A stretch of DNA of 30,046 bases, taken from IMG/VR virus record IMGVR_UViG_3300025289_000094, positions 1 through 30,046 of that record. The stretch is one strand, 5' to 3'. Under the pieces are notes generated by a model. The model was given only the letters and a program-made list of their open reading frames with translations. It was not told the origin of the DNA and searched no databases. A program made the translations under genes and the position numbers. Shown here piece by piece: positions 5,980 through 13,226 of the stretch (positions are counted from its first letter, which is position 1; every line of letters starts with the position of its first letter). This DNA comes from a virus.

Positions 5980-7152
5980 CTACTCTGGTTTCACCTTGCT
6001 CATCTGCACCCACTTCCCTTGCTGGCGCGCCGAGGGCGCCCGCAGGATCAGCCCGAAGTTGCCCCGCGGCTGACCGGTGGTCGTGCTGAAGACCGCTGTG
6101 CGCCCGATTCCAATCTGGTCGCCTTTGTCCATCGCCGCACCCTTCACCTGGGCCAGGCGGTCGCCGGTCTCTTCGAACAGCGGCGCCTTCTCGTCTTTCA
6201 CGATGTAGGCCTTCTCGGCGGTCGGCGGTCGTGGCGTGCCTGGCTCCGGCGTTGGATATCCTGGCGTGCCGGCCTGCAGCATCCGCACGGCGCGCTCCAG
6301 CTCCTCGATGCGCGCCAGCAGTCCTTCCAGCGTCAGCGGTTCCGGCTCCGGCAGAACTACGGTTGGGTCCTGCGCGGCGATGACTTCCAGCAGGTGCGTG
6401 AGGATGGCGTACTCCCATTCCCACCAGATCCATGCCGGATAGCCGCCGGCGATCACGCCGGCGTGAAACTCATCCACCTCGTCCGGCGTCGGCTGCCAGC
6501 CGCGCTCTTCGTAGGCCGCGCCTGCGGGGATGATGGGGATATCCCGGATGGCGCGGTGCTGCGCCACGCTCTCTTCCAGCTGTTCGAGCACGTCGTGCGA
6601 TTCCTGCCAGTAGACCTGGGGACAATAAAAGTCCAGACCTTCGGACAACTCTGCCCAGGGCATCTCGGCGTGACGTTTTGGGAACCGGAACGAGGTCAGC
6701 CCAATCGGCGTGTCGGGCAGTTGCGCCCGCAGCAGGTTGCGGAACTTGCGCGCCTGGGCCGCGTAGGGCCCTTTCCAGTCGGCCTCGGCGTCGTCCATCC
6801 AGCCGGCCAGGTTCAACTGCCGTACCCGGTAGACGACCTTCTCGGTTTGCTTCACCTGGTCCACGTAGCCATACGTCCAACTAAAGCCCCAGACCTCAAT
6901 ACCCTCGGCCTGGAACGCCTGGACAAATGCTGGCAGGATGTCGTCCGCCCACACCAGCACCTTGTCGCCCACCTTCATCACCGGCCGCTGGTTGTACAGG
7001 ATCAACCCTTCCGAGACCTTGGGGCAGATCCACGTGAAGCCCAGCGCCTTGCAGGCTTGCGCCGCGGCCTCGTTGCTGCCGTAGTAGGCGGTGATGTCCT
7101 TGATTTCATGGACGAACAGGCCGGGGCCGGTAGGGAGATGTGCGCGGCTCAT
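5980..7152 (-). CDS. Putative endolysin: TIM-barrel glycoside-hydrolase-like domain with C-terminal tail domain
   Basis: Residues about 10-270 look like a TIM barrel of glycoside-hydrolase type: FVHEIKDITAYYG, then TWICPKVSEG, VWADDILPAF, EVWGFSWTYGY, GLTSFRFP, LDFYCPQVYWQES, IPIIPAGAAY and WIWWEWEYAI read as successive strand-ends. Acidic residues on these strand ends fit a peptidoglycan- or glycan-cleaving enzyme. A short coiled coil (LEGLLARIEELERAVRML) and a Pro-rich linker lead to a ~75-residue terminal domain that may be SH3-like and bind the cell wall. ATG 7152 is chosen: GAAAGGAAG precedes it and it overlaps the upstream stop (ATGA). A longer in-frame extension to 7485 is Arg/Pro-rich noise over the upstream membrane gene. 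The exact enzyme class is not certain. Confidence 0.6.
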   Translation of the reverse strand: MSRAHLPTGPGLFVHEIKDITAYYGSNEAAAQACKALGFTWICPKVSEGLILYNQRPVMKVGDKVLVWADDILPAFVQAFQAEGIEVWGFSWTYGYVDQVKQTEKVVYRVRQLNLAGWMDDAEADWKGPYAAQARKFRNLLRAQLPDTPIGLTSFRFPKRHAEMPWAELSEGLDFYCPQVYWQESHDVLEQLEESVAQHRAIRDIPIIPAGAAYEERGWQPTPDEVDEFHAGVIAGGYPAWIWWEWEYAILTHLLEVIAAQDPTVVLPEPEPLTLEGLLARIEELERAVRMLQAGTPGYPTPEPGTPRPPTAEKAYIVKDEKAPLFEETGDRLAQVKGAAMDKGDQIGIGRTAVFSTTTGQPRGNFGLILRAPSARQQGKWVQMSKVKPE

Positions 7153-7433
7153 GTGCGACTTCCTTTCAGGTAAGGGCGGAACTCCACGACGCACGAGACG
7201 ACGAACAGCACGCCCAGGCCGGCCAGCACGAGCATCACGCCCGGCGAGTAGATGTACTCCGCCTCGATGGGCACGACCACCTGGTCGAGCGTCCAGTACC
7301 ACAGCCCCAGCACGCCGATCCAGAGCCAGCGCGCCAGCACAATCGGCTCGCCGCGGTACCACGGCCGCACCAGGCGGGCGATGACCGCCGGCACGCCCAG
7401 CAGCATCAGGCAGTTGAACAGGATGAGGGCCAA
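7149..7433 (-). CDS. Small multi-pass membrane protein next to the lysin (holin candidate, start uncertain)
   Basis: At least three hydrophobic segments are visible: N-terminal ALILFNCLMLLGVPAVIA, LARWLWIGVLGLWYWTL, and VMLVLAGLGVLFVVSCVV. It ends by overlapping the lysin start (ATGA), the classical holin/lysin order. The only usual start in frame is a TTG at 7433 without a ribosome site. It cuts the first membrane helix, because the same frame continues upstream as STWAIFAGGALAL back to the previous gene's stop. An ATG at 7485, coupled to the previous gene as TGATG like many junctions here, is one base out of frame with this gene. A one-base indel or sequencing error near 7456 would unite them, giving about 111 residues. 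Confidence 0.6.
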   Translation of the reverse strand: MALILFNCLMLLGVPAVIARLVRPWYRGEPIVLARWLWIGVLGLWYWTLDQVVVPIEAEYIYSPGVMLVLAGLGVLFVVSCVVEFRPYLKGSRT

Positions 7434-7484
7434 TGCGCCGCCGGCGAAGATCGCCCAGGTTGAGCAACAGTCGCAGACTGTCCA

Positions 7485-8336
7485 TCAGCTCACCGCCCGT
7501 GTCACGTCGGCCAGCACTTCGAAGCTGCCCTGGCTGAGCGTCCCCACCGTGCCGTCGGTGTTGATCAGCTGCACGTCGTAGGTGTACACGCCCGGCTTCA
7601 GTAGCTTGGTGGCGGCCGGCTTGACCGCGACGTTGATGTCGCCGGCGGCCGCATCACTGATGGTGATGGCGCCGTCGCTGTCGGTGCCGTAGGCAGCGCC
7701 GTTGAGCACCAGCAGCCCGTCGCTGCTGCCGGACAGGTTTAGCCGCACCCGCAGCAGGGCGGCGGTGTCTGCCTTGCGGTCGTCGGCCTTTACGGTGAAG
7801 TCCAGGGTGGTGTAGCTGGCCAGGTTCCCCAGGGCGGTGAGGGCGATGTTCCACTGGTCGCCGCGCTGCTGCGCGATCTCGCCGTCTGCTATGGCCGCCA
7901 GGATGCTTTGCGCCGTCATCGTCAGGGTGCGGGTGGCACTTGCCCAGATGTCCGCCACAAGAGTCCCAAAGCTGGTCAGCGTCCGGGTTGCGCTGGCCCA
8001 TACATCCGCCGCCGAATGACTGGAACGGCTAGTAATCGTCGCGTTGACATTATTGACCCACGTCCGGCCCACAATCCACAAAGCCGGGATGTGCTGCGCG
8101 TCTACGGTGGCGGTCGCCGTCTTGAACACAGCAGTATAGAGCGCATTGGCGTCCACGCTCCCGCTGGCCAGCGTGTAGCGATACAGCCCATCGCCAACCT
8201 CTACGGCACTTCCGCCCGTGACAATCTCGGTGTCGCCTTCGTACACGTCCACGGTCACGGTCAGACCGGTGGTAGATAAGCCGTCCGTTGTGTAATGGGC
8301 GAGAAACACAAGGGCATTACCCTGTTGCTCTAACAT
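7485..8336 (-). CDS. Tail/baseplate accessory protein (BppU-like layout), 283 aa
   Basis: The N-terminal ~90 residues are beta-rich (ALVFLAHYTTDG, LTVTVDVYEGDTEIVTGG, VGDGLYRYTL, ALYTAVFKT), resembling N-terminal domains of baseplate or upper tail-fibre proteins. A middle part holds a repeated motif (DVWASATRTLTSFGT and DIWASATRTLTMTA), common in phage tail-tip proteins. The end is an Ig-like beta domain (PGVYTYDVQLINTDGTVGTL). The ATG at 8336 lies inside the end of a 56-codon gene, with AAGGAGG 6-7 bases upstream. The position between the adhesin and the lysis genes supports a structural tail role. The exact family is not established. Confidence 0.6.
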   Translation of the reverse strand: MLEQQGNALVFLAHYTTDGLSTTGLTVTVDVYEGDTEIVTGGSAVEVGDGLYRYTLASGSVDANALYTAVFKTATATVDAQHIPALWIVGRTWVNNVNATITSRSSHSAADVWASATRTLTSFGTLVADIWASATRTLTMTAQSILAAIADGEIAQQRGDQWNIALTALGNLASYTTLDFTVKADDRKADTAALLRVRLNLSGSSDGLLVLNGAAYGTDSDGAITISDAAAGDINVAVKPAATKLLKPGVYTYDVQLINTDGTVGTLSQGSFEVLADVTRAVS

Positions 8337-8487
8337 TTTTGGCCTCCTTCGCGGCCACGCGCTCTAGGTCGGCCTTATCCTTCGCCGTCAGTTCCACCTT
8401 GCCAAAACTTACCTTGTCGCCCAGTTCCACCTTGCGGCATGAGATTTCTTTGCCGTCCTCAATGACCGTTACGATAATCGTCTTCAT
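8317..8487 (-). CDS. Small protein, 56 aa, between tail genes
   Basis: ATG at 8487 overlaps the stop of the upstream gene (ATGA at 8484-8487), and TAA at 8317-8319 lies 20 bases inside the next gene. The product begins MKTIIVTVIEDGKEISC and ends in a charged helix (AKDKADLERVAAKEAKN). Without it there would be an unexplained 147-base gap in an otherwise gapless operon, and it carries the Shine-Dalgarno of the next gene inside its coding sequence. No family is recognised. The beta-then-helix layout is common among tiny phage tail-region proteins of unknown role. Confidence 0.65.
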   Translation of the reverse strand: MKTIIVTVIEDGKEISCRKVELGDKVSFGKVELTAKDKADLERVAAKEAKNVRATG

Positions 8488-8807
8488 ACTTCCTCCGGCT
8501 CAATCGCCATCAGGCTATTCTCTGCTAGGAACTCCGCCCAGTTGTTGATGTAATTCGGCCATATCTCAATCACGGAGTTTTGAAATTCGTCCGCGAAAAT
8601 GTCCTGTATCAGCACCCGCATTTCCTCCGTTATCGAACCAGAAGCCCCGCGATGGGTAACGGGTTCTTGTCCGGTTGCGGATAGCGGGACGCCGAAGGAA
8701 TTGGCCTCGCCGTCGGTTTCCGGGCCAATAGCGGTGAACAGGGCGTTCAGCGCGGGCTTGTCGGTTTCGGGCAGGATGATGTTAAGGCGATATTTCCAGA
8801 CAGTCAT
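8484..8807 (-). CDS. Hypothetical tail-region protein, 107 aa
   Basis: An acidic soluble protein: MTVWKYRLNIILPETDK, a Gly/Ser-rich middle with TGQEPVTHRGAS, then EEMRVLIQDIFADEFQNSVI and a C-terminal acidic end. I recognise no family. It begins 7 bases after the stop of the leucine-rich-repeat protein and its end overlaps the next small gene (ATGA). Position directly after a probable receptor-binding protein suggests a tail-fibre accessory or assembly chaperone. Fibre chaperones often sit there, but no sequence feature proves this. Confidence 0.55.
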   Translation of the reverse strand: MTVWKYRLNIILPETDKPALNALFTAIGPETDGEANSFGVPLSATGQEPVTHRGASGSITEEMRVLIQDIFADEFQNSVIEIWPNYINNWAEFLAENSLMAIEPEEV

Positions 8808-8814
8808 TTCGTCC

Positions 8815-10056
8815 TCAATTCGTGGTTACAGTCCAGCCGCGCGATTGCAGCGTGGCCTTGTCGGTTAGTCCTGTCGCGCTCGGAGTGGCATTGCCTGTCC
8901 CGCCAAGATTCAGTACCCGCGTTCCGGTAGTCTTGTTGGCGGCAACAAAAGCGGCAAGGATAGCGTCCACCGCCGCCTCCGTTAGCTGGTTGTTTTGCGC
9001 TTGGAAGTTACCGAGAGTAATTGATACGCTTCCCCCGGCGTAATCCGTTAGCTGGTTGGAGTAGCATAGGAAAAATGTCAATGCTGTATTGTTTGAAAGG
9101 TCGGGAATACTGCCTGTCAATTGATTGGCATAGCAGTAAAATTGTATCAATGCTGTATTGTTTGAAAGGTCGGGAATGCTGCCTGTCAATTGATTGGCAT
9201 AGCAGTAAAATTGTATCAATGCTGTATTGTTTGACAGGTCGGGAATGCTGCCTGTCAATTGATTGAAATGTCCAAAAAATTGTGTCAAGGCAGTCAAGTT
9301 GCTTATGTCCATAAACTGCCCGAATAGCGATTTTGAACTCCAATTAATTATAGTAATCCGGCTCGGTGTAGTCGCACCTAGCGTTACCCAATCCGGCGCG
9401 GCGGCAAGTGTCTTGACAAAACTAGTACCCGTTCCCGTCTGCCCGTCCCCCGCCGCCCACACACCGCCAGCATCAGCGGACTCTGTAAACGCAAGACTGA
9501 CGCTCGTAATACTTGACCACACTCGGAAAAGGTCTGTTGAAACGTCCACCGCGCCCTGCAAAGCGCGCCGTTCTTCCAGGTAGGCAAGCAATAACGCCTC
9601 GTTACCAGAGGACAGAGTGCCTGGAATTACAACCAACTCGTAGAAATCGGCCGGATTGAGAGAGAACGAACCCGTGCTGTTTTGCTTATGTGTGTAAATC
9701 TGCGATGCCGACCATGTGGCCGCACCTACTGTGTAAGTACCTGCGGCAAGGGATGTAACGGCAAGGCTGTCATTCGAGCGGTCAAAGTAAACTCTATCTC
9801 CATCGCCATCACTTCTCCAAACCGGCTTGTTCAGCGTCGTCCCCTGTGTGGCATGATTCCCGTTGCCACTAAGGTCAGATGCCCGCCCAATCACATCTCC
9901 GTCAGCAGTAACGGGTATCGTACCTGACGAGTCGGTGAACAGCGTGGATGTGTCGCTGAAATCCAGCCACAGGACGGGGGAGAGGTCAAGCGGCGAGAAC
10001 GCAGACACGCGCCTGCGACTGCGCCCCAAGGGGGTGAGGCCGATGGAGTTAATCAT
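8815..10056 (-). CDS. Probable receptor-binding tail protein with leucine-rich repeats, 413 aa
   Basis: Three parts are visible. The first ~110 residues carry LWLDFSDTSTLF and a DLSGNGNHATQGT motif typical of LamG/concanavalin-like phage and surface proteins, ending in beta-rich text. The middle (about 125-225) includes a segment seen after such domains (ELVVIPGTLSSGNEALLLAY). From about 235 on there are 23-residue leucine-rich repeats of the NQLTGSIPDLSNNTAL type, at least three clear copies plus degenerate flanking ones. LRR and LamG folds bind proteins or glycans, so host-surface adhesion is the likely job. It lies between baseplate genes and the lysis region, where adhesins usually sit. 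The repeats are almost identical at DNA level. Confidence 0.7.
   Translation of the reverse strand: MINSIGLTPLGRSRRRVSAFSPLDLSPVLWLDFSDTSTLFTDSSGTIPVTADGDVIGRASDLSGNGNHATQGTTLNKPVWRSDGDGDRVYFDRSNDSLAVTSLAAGTYTVGAATWSASQIYTHKQNSTGSFSLNPADFYELVVIPGTLSSGNEALLLAYLEERRALQGAVDVSTDLFRVWSSITSVSLAFTESADAGGVWAAGDGQTGTGTSFVKTLAAAPDWVTLGATTPSRITIINWSSKSLFGQFMDISNLTALTQFFGHFNQLTGSIPDLSNNTALIQFYCYANQLTGSIPDLSNNTALIQFYCYANQLTGSIPDLSNNTALTFFLCYSNQLTDYAGGSVSITLGNFQAQNNQLTEAAVDAILAAFVAANKTTGTRVLNLGGTGNATPSATGLTDKATLQSRGWTVTTN
9078..9284 (-). repeat. Three tandem 69-bp repeats inside the adhesin gene
   Basis: Units at 9078-9146, 9147-9215 and 9216-9284 have an exact 69-base period (23 codons). The first two differ at a single base (A/G at 9109). 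The third matches over its first ~50 bases with one change, then diverges. Degenerate in-frame units flank them on both sides. The near-identity points to recent duplication and allows copy-number change by slippage or recombination without breaking the reading frame. Confidence 0.9.
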
Positions 10057-10059
10057 CCG

Positions 10060-11283
10060 CTACACCGCTCCTGCGTTCTGCACCGCGGCACGCGCCAGCA
10101 CCACGTCGAGCAGTTGGTTGCGCTCACCGGCGATGTCCAAGTTGCCCGGCTCGGAATAGGTCACGGCCTCCAGGTACACAGCGGAGGGGTCGCTATCCAG
10201 GCTGGCGTAGGGGGTGAGGTCAAAGGGGTACAGCCCCTGCACCTTCAGCCAGGCATCCGGCCGCACCAGTTCGAGCGGCGTCACCGCCTGGCCGGCTGCC
10301 AGGATGCGCCGGTTGGCGTCCATCGCCTGCACGGTGTAGCGCGGGGCAGTCGCCGGGCTGGCGGCCGCACGGTAGTGGAATCGGCGGCCTTCCAGGACGG
10401 CCGCCACCCAGCGATTGTTCGAGGTGTCGCCCAGGCGGGCGTTGTCGAAGAGGATGTCCAGGGCGCGCCGGTCGGCGTCGTGCGCCTGCGGCACCTGGAG
10501 CGTGTTAGTCTCCACCGTGGAAGCGGCGATGAATTCCCCCACGGCCACCACCAGGGTCTGTTGCGCGCTGACGTTCTCGTTGCCGGTGTTGATGGTCTGG
10601 TTGTAGACCACCCACTCCAGCGTGCGCCCATAGCCGCGGCAGCGGGCGGTGATGCGCGCCACACCCGGCGTCTGCCCGCCCTGGCCGGCATCCAGTTGGA
10701 TGGACGGCCGATTCGGGTCGGAGTACTTGTCCAGCACCAGCTGCGCGACGTCATCCGCCACGCCGGAGCTGCTCATCCGGCCGCCGCTCACCACCTTCTC
10801 CTTGACCCCATAGCGGGCCTGGCTCACGGTGTCGTTGACCTTTGTCGAGCGCACCGCCCCGCCGGCACCGAACAGCAACATGCGCGCCAGCGCCTCCGGG
10901 TCGTAGTCCTGCACGCTGCTGCCCACTTCGATATCGGTGGCGGTGTTGTAGCGCACCCAGGCGCGGTTGCCCATCGACTCCAGCGAGACGAACAGCGTCA
11001 CGCCGGAGGGTAGACTTAGTTCCAGTTCATGGATGTAGCCTTCCCAGGCCAGCTCGCCGGCAGCGCCGAAGCTCTGCACCTGCATTCCCAGCCCGCGGGC
11101 GAAGAAGTCGCGCAGTTCGTCCAGGGTGCCCAGGAGCGTGAATTGGCTGGCCCAGAAACCGCCCATCGCCCGGATCTCGTGCTGGTAGCTGCCCTCTTCG
11201 AGACCCACGCCCGGCAGCAGGGTGCGACCATAGACCGCGCCCTCGGTTACCGGGTTGTTGGTGAGGACGACGGATCCGATCAT
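10060..11283 (-). CDS. Baseplate/tail-tip protein, 407 aa
   Basis: A large beta-rich protein with motifs such as GGFWASQFTLLGTLDELRDFF at the N-terminus, WEGYIHELELSLPSG at about 80, a middle helical part (DDVAQLVLDKYSD), then beta-rich text to the end. Its organisation (N-terminal beta domain measuring 'WEGYI', then further domains) fits hub or tail-associated proteins downstream of the distal tail protein. The start overlaps the previous stop (ATGA at 11280-11283). The place after tape measure and the first tail-tip gene supports a baseplate hub role. I see no clear peptidase or lysozyme motif, and family assignment is by position and texture only. Confidence 0.6.
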   Translation of the reverse strand: MIGSVVLTNNPVTEGAVYGRTLLPGVGLEEGSYQHEIRAMGGFWASQFTLLGTLDELRDFFARGLGMQVQSFGAAGELAWEGYIHELELSLPSGVTLFVSLESMGNRAWVRYNTATDIEVGSSVQDYDPEALARMLLFGAGGAVRSTKVNDTVSQARYGVKEKVVSGGRMSSSGVADDVAQLVLDKYSDPNRPSIQLDAGQGGQTPGVARITARCRGYGRTLEWVVYNQTINTGNENVSAQQTLVVAVGEFIAASTVETNTLQVPQAHDADRRALDILFDNARLGDTSNNRWVAAVLEGRRFHYRAAASPATAPRYTVQAMDANRRILAAGQAVTPLELVRPDAWLKVQGLYPFDLTPYASLDSDPSAVYLEAVTYSEPGNLDIAGERNQLLDVVLARAAVQNAGAV

Positions 11284-13226
11284 GCCGCCCCCCGCAACAG
11301 ATGCCAGCGCGGCACGGTGCGCAGCACCACGGTGCCTGTCAGGCCGAACGCAGCCTCCGGGACGCCGGCACTGTTCTGGCTCAGCACCAGGAAATACAAC
11401 CGCGCCTGGCGTGCCGGCGGGATGGCCGGCAGCGCGCCGCGGGTCTCGTAGTTGGACATCGGTCGCACGACGTCAGTGGCGGGTGAAACCTGCACCAGGT
11501 TGGTGTTGCGTCGCAGCACGCCGCCATCGATGGCCACGCCGCGCCCGATAGTCAGGGTCTGGCCATTGAATTCAGTGGTCACCATCGACCACTCATCCAC
11601 CGGGATGAGCACCAGGTCGAAGATCTCCAGGTCCGGCGTGGTGCTGTCCAGACTCTGTGCCATGACCACGAAATTCAGGCTGAAATTAAGTAGGCTGGCA
11701 GCCTCCGGGCCGCGTGGTGCGTTGGGCAGAATTTCGAAGCGGCCCAGGTCCACCACCTCGATGCCCTCGCCCACGTCCTGCAGGGGCACGTCCTGGCCGT
11801 CCACGGTGGCGCTGTGGGTCAGGCGCAGCCGCACCACCACCTGGCCGTTGCTGCTGCCCACCTGGCGGCAGCGCAGGAAGACCCGGTAGGCGCCGGCAAA
11901 ATTGACCTCACTGGTGCTGCTGTAGGTCATCGTGGCACGCGCCACCATTGCCTGGTTGGTGGCAAAGGTGCACAACGCGTGGCTGCCGCCGGGTGCGCCG
12001 GTGTCCGCCACTTCGCTGGTGTCGGTGCCGTAAGCCTCGGACCAGCCGGTCGGGTTCTGCCCGCCGGCGTTGATCATGCTGATGAACGTGGTCAGGCCGC
12101 GGCTCTTCATCCCCACGATGACCGTACTGGGCACCAGCGGGGCGCCGGCGCCGCTGGGGTTGTACCAGATGAGATGGGTAAGCGCCGCTTCGTCGCCGGC
12201 GATGGCGTCGCTGGCGATTTCGACATAGTTTTCGTTGATGCACACCACCGGGTTGGCGTCCTGCACCGGCGAGGTTGTCCAGGTGGTGACGACCGTCAGG
12301 CGCAGCCGAATCCAGTAGCCGGCCACACCGTTCACGGTCGTAGAGGCCCAGTCGTTGTCCGGGTTGGTGAAGTTCACCGGCACCGGGTAGGCGGTGAAGC
12401 TGTTGAGCTGGCCCACCCCGCCGCCGGCGCTCCACGCCGAGCCGTCCCAATACTCCACCACGAACGTGGCATTGAAGTTGCCGATAGTGCTCAACCGGAA
12501 GCGGGCGTTGAACCACGGCCCGGTAGTGGAGCCCAGGTAGACGGCATCATCCACCGCCGGCGTGCTGGCCGAGACTTCCCACAGCGCGTAACTGCCGGCG
12601 GCCACCAGGTTCGAGGAGAAGGCCGTCAGGCTGTCGTCGTAGTTGTAGATGTGGGTGAGCTCGTTGGTGTGGCGGTAATTGCCAACCTGCAGCGAGGCCT
12701 CGGCCGTGGGTTCGTCGGCGTGCACCAGGTTGGTCGGCGTCGGGAAGGACTCCGGCACCGCCCCACGCCACATGGCTTCGCGCACGACCTGCCACTCGGT
12801 GTCTTCGAGGTCGTACTCGGCCTCGAAGGGCACCTGGAACAGGTCCGGCAGCTGCATGCTGGCCGCCCCCAGCACCAGGGCGTAGCGGGCGTTGGTCTCG
12901 CCGGTGGCCTGTGCCTGCAAGTAGACCGGCGTGCGCTGCCAGGGCGCGCTCTCCAGGCTGTTGTACTCGCGTGCCCGCCGCAGCAACTTGAACAGGTCCT
13001 GCAGCATCGACGCGCCGCTGTCCTGGCTGGTGGCCCGGATGTTGAGGCGCAGCCGCTCCACCACTGGCAGCAGTTCGAAGGCCTGCAACTGGTCGCCGCT
13101 GAAGGTCAGGCGCGGGCGGATGTCGGTCGGGCCCAGCCCGCCGGCCGCAGCAATGATGCCCGGTTCGGTGGCGTCAATGAGGTTGACTTCGAGGGTGCCG
13201 TCGGTGAGCTTGTAGGTGCGGGTCAT
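11280..13226 (-). CDS. Distal tail / baseplate structural protein, 648 aa
   Basis: This is the first gene after the tape measure, where siphovirus distal tail proteins stand. The N-terminal ~160 residues (TYKLTDGTLEVNLID, then PVVERLRLNIRATSQDS and FKLLRRAREYN) look like a tail-tube-like domain. The remainder is a series of beta-sandwich modules rich in Trp, Ser and Thr (EYWDGSAWSAGGGVGQL, VVRLRLTHSATVDG) that resemble carbohydrate-binding modules. It is longer than a minimal distal tail protein (~250 aa), so it probably fuses that domain to added adhesion modules. The start directly abuts the tape-measure stop (TAAATG). Binding function is inferred. Confidence 0.62.
   Translation of the reverse strand: MTRTYKLTDGTLEVNLIDATEPGIIAAAGGLGPTDIRPRLTFSGDQLQAFELLPVVERLRLNIRATSQDSGASMLQDLFKLLRRAREYNSLESAPWQRTPVYLQAQATGETNARYALVLGAASMQLPDLFQVPFEAEYDLEDTEWQVVREAMWRGAVPESFPTPTNLVHADEPTAEASLQVGNYRHTNELTHIYNYDDSLTAFSSNLVAAGSYALWEVSASTPAVDDAVYLGSTTGPWFNARFRLSTIGNFNATFVVEYWDGSAWSAGGGVGQLNSFTAYPVPVNFTNPDNDWASTTVNGVAGYWIRLRLTVVTTWTTSPVQDANPVVCINENYVEIASDAIAGDEAALTHLIWYNPSGAGAPLVPSTVIVGMKSRGLTTFISMINAGGQNPTGWSEAYGTDTSEVADTGAPGGSHALCTFATNQAMVARATMTYSSTSEVNFAGAYRVFLRCRQVGSSNGQVVVRLRLTHSATVDGQDVPLQDVGEGIEVVDLGRFEILPNAPRGPEAASLLNFSLNFVVMAQSLDSTTPDLEIFDLVLIPVDEWSMVTTEFNGQTLTIGRGVAIDGGVLRRNTNLVQVSPATDVVRPMSNYETRGALPAIPPARQARLYFLVLSQNSAGVPEAAFGLTGTVVLRTVPRWHLLRGAA

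Noticed and set aside
7153-7485. N-terminal extension of the lysin to 7485
   Set aside because: The added 111 residues are Arg/Pro/Gly-rich and overlap the membrane protein frame. The ATG at 7152 has a good ribosome site.
9078-9284. Repeats considered as a CRISPR array
   Set aside because: The repeats are contiguous, with no unique spacers, and are in frame with a leucine-rich-repeat protein.
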